The translations under genes were made by a program, and so were the position numbers. A stretch of DNA of 57,730 bases, taken from Mycobacterium sp. GTDB lineage: Bacteria; Actinomycetota; Actinomycetes; Mycobacteriales; Mycobacteriaceae. A model generated the notes under the pieces. The model was not told the origin of the DNA. It was given only the letters and a program-made list of their open reading frames with translations, and did no database searches. Shown piece by piece: positions 52,132-57,730 of this stretch. The DNA is taken from NCBI GenBank assembly GCA_020438865.1, contig JAGQTU010000020.1, positions 1-57,730 of the forward strand, given 5' to 3'. The first letter of the stretch is position 1; each line of letters opens with the position of its first letter.

Positions 52132-53661
52132 ATGACTGCCATGGCGCGCAAGAGTCGGATCGGCTCGGCTCTGTTGCTGTCCGGGTTGCTCGGTGCCGCG
52201 CTCGCGGTGGGCGTTCCGGCCCCGGCCGGGGCGACCGACGGCCAGCCCGCCACGCCCGAGCTCAGTTGGGGCAGCTGCGAACGCTTCCTCGGCCAAGGCA
52301 GCGACGTCCTCCCGGCTGCGCGGTGCGCCACCCTTTCGGTTCCTGTTGACTACGCGAATCCCGTTGGGCCACAAGCACAATTGTCCCTGATCAAGATCCC
52401 GGCGACCGGCAAGCGCATCGGCGCGCTGCTGGTCAACCCGGGCGGCCCGGGCGCGTCGGCGGTGGACGCCCTGGCTGCGCTCGGTCTTGGATTGGCCGGA
52501 TCCCCGATCGCCGAACACTTCGATCTGGTGGCCTTCGACCCGCGCGGGGTCGGCCATTCGACGCCGGAGGTGCGCTGCCGCACCGACGCCGAATTCGATG
52601 CCTGGCGCCGCGAGCCGATGGTGGACTACAGCCCGGCGGGGGTGGCCCGGATCGAGCAGCTCAACCGCAACCTGGCTCAGGAATGCCTGGACAAGATGGG
52701 CAGGGATTTCCTGGCCGGTGTCGGAACCGATTCCGCCGCAAGGGATATGGACGTGGTGCGCCAGGCGCTGGGCGACGACCAGATCAGTTTCCTCGGGTTC
52801 AGCTACGGCACCGATCTGGGCGCCAGCTACCTGGAGAAGTTTCCGAACCGGGTGCGCGCGATGGTCCTCGATGGGGCGATCGACCCGGCCGAGGATCCGA
52901 TGGCCTCGATCACCCAGCAGATGACCGGTTTTCAGGTCGCCTTCAACGACTACGCCGCCGACTGCGCGAAGTCCGCCGGCTGCCCGCTGGGCACCGACCC
53001 GGCGCAGTGGGTGACCCGCTACCACCAGTTGGTCGACCCGCTGGTCGCCAAGCCGGGCCCGACCTCCGACCCGCGCGGGTTGAGCTACCAGGACGCGATC
53101 ACCGGCACCTTCAACGCCCTCTACACGCCGGAGTACTGGAAGTTCCTCACCAGCGGGCTGCTCGGGCTGGCGCGCCACACCGATGCCGGTGACCTGCTGC
53201 TGCTGGCCGACGAGTACCAGGGCCGCGACGACTACGGCCACTACAACAACGGCCAGGACGCGTTCAACGCGGTCCGTTGCGTCGACGCCCCGACGCCGAC
53301 CGATCCCGCGGTGTGGGCCGATCTCGACCGGCGGACCCGGGAGCTGGCGCCGTTCCAGGCCTACGGCGCGTTCACCGGGTTCGCCCCGCGCGACATCTGC
53401 GCGTTCTGGCCGGTTCCGCCGACGAGTCTCCCGCATCCCGCGCCGCCCGCCCCGCCCGGCAGCGTCGTCGTGGTGTCCACCACCCACGACCCCGCGACGC
53501 CGTACGAGGCCGGCGTGAACCTGGCCCGCGAACTCGGCGCGCCGCTGATCACCTACGACGGCACCCAGCACACCGTGGTCTTCAACGGCGACGCGTGCGT
53601 CGACGGCGCGGTGGTGCGCTACCTGGTCGATCGGGTGCTGCCGGACAACCTGCACTGCTAG
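52132..53661 (+). CDS. secreted serine protease, CaeA paralogue (Rv2223-like)
   Basis: About 509 aa from ATG 52132 (ATG 52141 is an alternative). A cleavable signal peptide is visible (LLLSGLLGAALAVGVPAPAGA) with no lipobox cysteine, so this copy should be released or held non-covalently, unlike CaeA. Motifs parallel its neighbour: LVNPGGPGASA, GFSYGTDLG (nucleophile Ser), HDPATPY and GTQHTVVFNG. It arose by tandem duplication; the same pair exists in M. tuberculosis as Rv2224c and Rv2223c. Substrates are unknown. Confidence 0.9.
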   Translation: MTAMARKSRIGSALLLSGLLGAALAVGVPAPAGATDGQPATPELSWGSCERFLGQGSDVLPAARCATLSVPVDYANPVGPQAQLSLIKIPATGKRIGALLVNPGGPGASAVDALAALGLGLAGSPIAEHFDLVAFDPRGVGHSTPEVRCRTDAEFDAWRREPMVDYSPAGVARIEQLNRNLAQECLDKMGRDFLAGVGTDSAARDMDVVRQALGDDQISFLGFSYGTDLGASYLEKFPNRVRAMVLDGAIDPAEDPMASITQQMTGFQVAFNDYAADCAKSAGCPLGTDPAQWVTRYHQLVDPLVAKPGPTSDPRGLSYQDAITGTFNALYTPEYWKFLTSGLLGLARHTDAGDLLLLADEYQGRDDYGHYNNGQDAFNAVRCVDAPTPTDPAVWADLDRRTRELAPFQAYGAFTGFAPRDICAFWPVPPTSLPHPAPPAPPGSVVVVSTTHDPATPYEAGVNLARELGAPLITYDGTQHTVVFNGDACVDGAVVRYLVDRVLPDNLHC

Positions 53662-53706
53662 CAGTGCCGTAACACGGATTTAACAGCCGCTGCATACGCT
53701 CGCGTC

Positions 53707-55047
53707 ATGGACCGCCAGAAGGAATTTGTGCTGCGCACGCTGGAGGAACGGGACATCCGCTTCGTCCGGTTGTGGTTCACCGACGTGCTCGGCTTCCTGA
53801 AGTCGGTGGCGATCGCCCCGGCCGAACTCGAGGGCGCCTTCGAAGAGGGCATCGGATTCGACGGTTCGTCGATCGAGGGTTTCGCCCGGGTCTTCGAATC
53901 CGACACCGTGGCTCGCCCGGATCCGTCCACCTTCCAGGTGCTGCCGTGGACCACCAGCGCCGGCCAGCACCACTCGGCGCGGATGTTCTGCGACATCACC
54001 ATGCCCGACGGCTCGCCGTCCTGGGCGGACAGCCGGCACGTCCTGCGCCGCCAGCTGGCCAAGGCCAGCGACCTCGGCTTCTCCTGCTACGTGCATCCCG
54101 AGATCGAGTTCTTCCTGCTCGAACCCGGCCCCTACGACGGCACCCGGCCGACCCCTGCTGATAATGGCGGCTATTTCGACCAGGCCGTGCACGACTCGGC
54201 GCCCAACTTCCGCCGCCACGCCATCGACGCGCTGGAGCAGATGGGCATCTCGGTGGAGTTCAGCCACCACGAGGGCGCACCGGGCCAGCAGGAGATCGAC
54301 CTGCGCTACGCCGACGCGCTGTCGATGGCCGACAACGTGATGACGTTCCGCTATCTCGTCAAGGAGGTGGCGCTGGCCGAGGGTGTGCGGGCGTCGTTCA
54401 TGCCCAAGCCGTTCGCCGAATATCCCGGCTCGGCCATGCACACCCACATGAGCCTGTTCGAGGGCGAGACCAACGCCTTCCACAGCCCCGACGACCCGCT
54501 GCAGCTCTCCGATGTCGCGAAATCGTTCATCGCGGGCATCCTCGAGCACGCCAGCGAGATCAGCGCGATCACCAACCAGTGGGTGAACTCCTACAAGCGG
54601 CTGGTGCACGGCGGCGAGGCCCCCACCGCCGCGTCCTGGGGCGCGGCGAACCGCTCCGCGCTGGTGCGGGTGCCGATGTACACCCCGCGAAAGGCGTCCT
54701 CACGGCGCATCGAGGTGCGCAGCCCGGACTCGGCATGCAACCCGTACCTGACGTTCGCGGTCCTGCTGGCCGCCGGGCTGCGCGGGGTGGAGAAGAACTA
54801 CGTGCTTGGCCCGCAGGCCGAGGACAACGTGTGGATGCTGACCCCGGAGGAGCGCCGCGCGATGGGCTACCGCGAGCTGCCGTCCAGCCTGGGCATCGCC
54901 CTGGCCGAGATGGAGAGCTCCGAACTGGTGGCCGAGGCGCTCGGCGAGCACGTCTTCGACTACTTCCTGCGCAACAAGCGCGCGGAGTGGGAGGACTACC
55001 GCAGCAACGTCACGCCGTTCGAGCTGAAGGCCTACCTGTCGCTCTAG
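53707..55047 (+). CDS. glnA2: glutamine synthetase GlnA2 (type I)
   Basis: A 446-aa GSI enzyme. Active-site motifs are GFDGSSIEGF, the metal-binding segment FFLLEP, KPFAEYPGSAMHTHMSL (ammonia/ATP site) and RRIEVRSPDSACNPYL. The adenylylation loop of GlnA1-type enzymes (NLYDLPPEE) is replaced by NVWMLTPEER, so the target tyrosine is missing and GlnE should not modify it. It lies directly before glnE, as in M. tuberculosis (Rv2222c-Rv2221c). TACGCT stands 6 nt before the ATG, giving a predicted leaderless mRNA. In M. tuberculosis GlnA2 is dispensable and GlnA1 carries most activity. Confidence 0.94.
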   Translation: MDRQKEFVLRTLEERDIRFVRLWFTDVLGFLKSVAIAPAELEGAFEEGIGFDGSSIEGFARVFESDTVARPDPSTFQVLPWTTSAGQHHSARMFCDITMPDGSPSWADSRHVLRRQLAKASDLGFSCYVHPEIEFFLLEPGPYDGTRPTPADNGGYFDQAVHDSAPNFRRHAIDALEQMGISVEFSHHEGAPGQQEIDLRYADALSMADNVMTFRYLVKEVALAEGVRASFMPKPFAEYPGSAMHTHMSLFEGETNAFHSPDDPLQLSDVAKSFIAGILEHASEISAITNQWVNSYKRLVHGGEAPTAASWGAANRSALVRVPMYTPRKASSRRIEVRSPDSACNPYLTFAVLLAAGLRGVEKNYVLGPQAEDNVWMLTPEERRAMGYRELPSSLGIALAEMESSELVAEALGEHVFDYFLRNKRAEWEDYRSNVTPFELKAYLSL

Positions 55048-55095
55048 TCTCGCTGGCGTTCGGGGCGCCCCCCGGCGTGCGATAACGTCGTGCGC

Positions 55096-57730
55096 ATGGC
55101 CGGACCAGCGACGCAACGCCCGCGCCTGCCCGGCGTCGGGCGGCTCGGGCTGGTCGAGCCGACGGCGGCAGCCGACCTGGCCACCCTGGGCTGGGACACC
55201 GACAACCACGTCGAACTGCTGTGGTCGCTGTCCCGGGCGCCCGACGCCGACGCCGCGCTGCAGACCATGGTCCGCCTGGCCGAGGCGCTGGGCCGGGACT
55301 GGCAGCAGCTGAACGCCGCGCTGCTGAAGGACCGCGGGCTGCGGGGCCGACTGTTCGCGGTCGTCGGATCCTCGCTCGCGCTCGGTGACCACCTGGTGGC
55401 CAACCCGCGGTCCTGGCATCTGCTCGAAGGCGCGGTGACGCTGCCCGACCCCGCGGCGCTGCGCCGCGGATTCGACGACTGCATCGCCGAATTCGGCACG
55501 GCTGCAACGACTGTCATGCCGAGGCTGCGCGACCACTACCGCGACCAGTTGTTGATCCTGGCCGCCCTCGACCTGGCGCCGACGGTCGAGAACGAGCCGG
55601 TGCTGCCGTTCCCCACCGTCGGCGCACACCTGGCCGACATGGCCGACGCGGCGCTGGACGCCGCACTGAAGGTCGCGGTGGCCACGGTCTGCAAGGACGG
55701 CGAGCCCACCCCGCGGCTCGCGGTGATCGCGATGGGCAAATGCGGTGCGCGGGAACTGAATTACGTCAGCGACGTCGATGTCATCTTCGTCGCCACCGAA
55801 GCCGACGCGGTCACCACCCGAGTGGCGGGGGAGATGATGCGGCTGGCGTCGGACACCTTCTTCGAGGTGGACGCCGCGCTGCGGCCCGAGGGCAAGCAAG
55901 GCGCGCTGGTGCGCACCCTGGACTCGCATGTCGCCTACTACCAGCGCTGGGCCAAGACCTGGGAGTTCCAGGCGCTGCTCAAGGCGCGGCCGGCCGTCGG
56001 CGACGCCGAGCTGGGCCGCCAGTACATGGCCGCGCTGATGCCGATGGTATGGACCGCCTCCGAGCGGGAGAACTTCGTGCCCGAAGTGCAGGCCATGCGG
56101 CGCCGCGTCGAGGCGCTGGTGCCCGCCGACGTGCGCGACCGGGAGATCAAGCTGGGCACCGGCGGGCTGCGCGACGTGGAGTTCGCGGTACAGCTGCTGC
56201 AGCTGGTGCACGGCCGCACCGACGAGTCGCTGCACGTCTCCTCGACGCTGGAAGCCCTTGCCGCCCTTGGCTCCGGCGGCTACGTCGGGCGCGACGACGC
56301 GGCGAACCTGACCGCGTCGTACGAGTTCCTGCGGCTGCTCGAGCATCGGCTTCAGCTGCAGCGGCTCAAGCGCACCCACATGCTGCCCGCACCCGGCGAC
56401 GAGGAGGCGCTGCGCTGGCTGGCCCGCGCCGCGCACATGCGGCCCGATGGCACCCACGACGCGCTCGGCGTGCTGCGCGAAGAGCTCAGGCGACAGAACC
56501 TGCGGGTCTCGCGCCTGCACGCCAAGCTGTTCTACCAGCCGCTGCTGGAGTCCGTCGGTCCGTCGGTGGGCTTCGCGACCGGGCTGACCCCGGCCGCGGC
56601 CGAACGACAGCTCGCCGCACTGGGTTACGAGGGTCCGCAGACCGCCCTGACGCATCTGAGCGCGCTGGTGAACTTGAACGGACGCCGTGGCCGGGTGCAG
56701 TCGGTGCTGCTGCCGCGGCTGCTGGACTGGCTGTCGGACACCCCCGACCCCGACAGCGGCTTGCTGGCCTACCGCCGAATCAGCGAGGTGATGGCAGACC
56801 AGCGGTGGTATCTGAGCACGCTGCGCGACGAGAGCGCGGTGGCCAAGCGGCTCATGCACGTGCTGGGCACGTCGGCCTACGTCCCGGAGCTGCTGATGCG
56901 CGCACCGGAGGTGATCCAGCAGTACGCCGACGGCCCGACCGGACCCAAGCTGCTCGACGTCGATCCGGACGCGGTGGCCCGCGCGCTGGTCGCCTCCTCC
57001 GGCCGCCACCCCGAACCGGTGCGGGCCATCGCGGCAGCGCGCACCCTGCGGCGCCGCGAGTTGGCCCGGATCGCCTCGGCCGACCTGCTCGGCATGCTCG
57101 AGGTGACCGGGGTGTGCTCGGCGCTGACCTCGGTGTGGGTGGCGGTGCTGCAGGCGGCGCTGGACGTGGTGATCCGGGCCAACACCCCGGGCGGCGGTAC
57201 GCCGCCGGCCCGGATCGCGGTGATCGGGATGGGCCGCCTCGGCGGTGGCGAACTCGGCTACGGCTCCGACGCCGACGTGATGTTCGTCTGCGAGCCGACC
57301 GAGGGTACCGAGGAATCCCGGGCGGTGAAGTGGTCGGTCTCGATCGCCGAGCAGGTCCGCGCGCTGCTGGGCACACCGAGTGCCGACCCGCCGCTGGAGG
57401 TCGACGCCAACCTGCGGCCCGAGGGCAGGCAGGGTCCGCTGGTACGCACCCTGGCCTCCTACGCCGCCTACTACGAACAATGGGCCCAACCCTGGGAGAT
57501 CCAGGCTCTGCTGCGGGCCCACCGGGTGGCCGGCGACGCCGACCTCGGGCATCGTTTCCTGCTGATGGCCGACCGGACCCGCTATCCCGCCGGCGGGGTG
57601 TCGGCAGCGGCCGTGCAGGAGATCCGCCGGGTCAAGGCGCGGGTGGATGCCGAGCGGCTGCCCCGCGGCGCCGACCCGAACACCCACACCAAACTCGGCC
57701 GCGGCGGGCTGGCCGACGTGGAGTGGACGG
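55096..57730 (+). CDS. glnE: bifunctional glutamine synthetase adenylyltransferase/deadenylase, N-terminal 878 codons
   Basis: The gene runs off the right edge; 878 complete codons are visible of the about 1000 expected. The start ATG 55096 follows TAACGT by 7 nt. Two nucleotidyltransferase domains are seen: the first with [17 protein letters not shown], the second with [20 protein letters not shown]; each is followed by a GlnE helical domain ([27 protein letters not shown] at the edge). In this family one domain adenylylates and the other deadenylylates glutamine synthetase I. Its substrate should be GlnA1 rather than the neighbouring GlnA2. A 48-bp gap separates it from glnA2. Confidence 0.95.
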   Translation, partial: MAGPATQRPRLPGVGRLGLVEPTAAADLATLGWDTDNHVELLWSLSRAPDADAALQTMVRLAEALGRDWQQLNAALLKDRGLRGRLFAVVGSSLALGDHLVANPRSWHLLEGAVTLPDPAALRRGFDDCIAEFGTAATTVMPRLRDHYRDQLLILAALDLAPTVENEPVLPFPTVGAHLADMADAALDAALKVAVATVCKDGEPTPRLAVIAMGKCGARELNYVSDVDVIFVATEADAVTTRVAGEMMRLASDTFFEVDAALRPEGKQGALVRTLDSHVAYYQRWAKTWEFQALLKARPAVGDAELGRQYMAALMPMVWTASERENFVPEVQAMRRRVEALVPADVRDREIKLGTGGLRDVEFAVQLLQLVHGRTDESLHVSSTLEALAALGSGGYVGRDDAANLTASYEFLRLLEHRLQLQRLKRTHMLPAPGDEEALRWLARAAHMRPDGTHDALGVLREELRRQNLRVSRLHAKLFYQPLLESVGPSVGFATGLTPAAAERQLAALGYEGPQTALTHLSALVNLNGRRGRVQSVLLPRLLDWLSDTPDPDSGLLAYRRISEVMADQRWYLSTLRDESAVAKRLMHVLGTSAYVPELLMRAPEVIQQYADGPTGPKLLDVDPDAVARALVASSGRHPEPVRAIAAARTLRRRELARIASADLLGMLEVTGVCSALTSVWVAVLQAALDVVIRANTPGGGTPPARIAVIGMGRLGGGELGYGSDADVMFVCEPTEGTEESRAVKWSVSIAEQVRALLGTPSADPPLEVDANLRPEGRQGPLVRTLASYAAYYEQWAQPWEIQALLRAHRVAGDADLGHRFLLMADRTRYPAGGVSAAAVQEIRRVKARVDAERLPRGADPNTHTKLGRGGLADVEWT

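Noticed and set aside
50758-53655. 965-codon minus-strand frame opposite the proteases
   Set aside because: Antisense shadow crossing two well-defined genes and their intergenic gap; no domain visible.
54700-57687. 995-codon open frame on the minus strand
   Set aside because: It lies opposite glnA2 and glnE, which have clear catalytic motifs. The minus translation is rich in Arg, Gly, His and Gln without any domain, typical of antisense frames in high-GC DNA.

Overview
The window is about 57.7 kb of high-GC actinobacterial DNA. Its gene content identifies a Mycobacteriales member, most likely a fast-growing Mycolicibacterium: the mycolate FAS-II operon fabD-acpM-kasA-kasB-accD6 with its regulator mabR, mycothiol-linked mscR, and the serine protease caeA/hip1. 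From recall of M. tuberculosis, the order follows the Rv2260 to Rv2221 block in reverse orientation. Species and strain cannot be fixed from the sequence alone.

Layout. 1-4.0 kb: the end of what looks like an aromatic-carotenoid cluster (methyltransferase, CrtU-like enzyme, Rieske oxygenase, all translationally coupled), then a DapB-like dehydrogenase. 4.1-10.9 kb: an Hsp70-like membrane protein, a SABATH-type methyltransferase with a small membrane protein, a divergent SDR/TetR pair, a SHOCT protein and a medium-chain dehydrogenase. 10.9-20.6 kb: mscR with a metallo-hydrolase, a TPR protein, a serine hydrolase, DUF3145, two TetR regulators, a lipid-kinase-like protein, an FAD-linked oxidase and glpD. 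20.8-21.4 kb: a lower-GC cupin resembling DMSP lyases, probably acquired. 21.6-31.4 kb: accD6, kasB, kasA, acpM, fabD, mabR, a 29-bp tandem array and aceE, all on the minus strand. 31.6-35.6 kb: a lipoprotein, DUF3052, ahpE, tRNA-Val and a PAS-EAL signalling protein. 36-43 kb: a VOC protein, cobD, SURF1/ptpA/HAD, then Nif3, a zinc ribbon protein and an RNase H-phosphatase fusion, then a methyltransferase. 43.1-48.8 kb: rnpB, a CYTH-CHAD protein, a fatty acyl-AMP ligase, an enoyl-CoA hydratase and panB. 49-57.7 kb: a wax ester synthase-like acyltransferase, two tandem caeA-family proteases, glnA2 and the 5' part of glnE.

How the genes relate. The core is lipid and central metabolism: aceE makes acetyl-CoA, accD6 and fabD supply malonyl-AcpM, KasA/KasB elongate meromycolate, and MabR probably controls the operon through a site that also appears upstream of mabR. 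Redox and thiol stress functions (mscR, ahpE), phosphatase and kinase signalling (ptpA, HAD, EAL) and nitrogen metabolism (glnA2, glnE) surround it.

The strongest non-coding signals are: a recurring TANNNT-N6/7-start arrangement that predicts leaderless mRNAs for many genes; a 20-bp perfect palindrome over the mscR start codon; twin operator-like sites between the SDR and its TetR; two related candidate MabR sites; a pair of divergent promoters that share one -10 box; and a 29-bp hairpin-forming tandem array beginning inside the aceE stop region. No insertion sequence, prophage or CRISPR array is visible. No gene-free stretch exceeds 300 bases.
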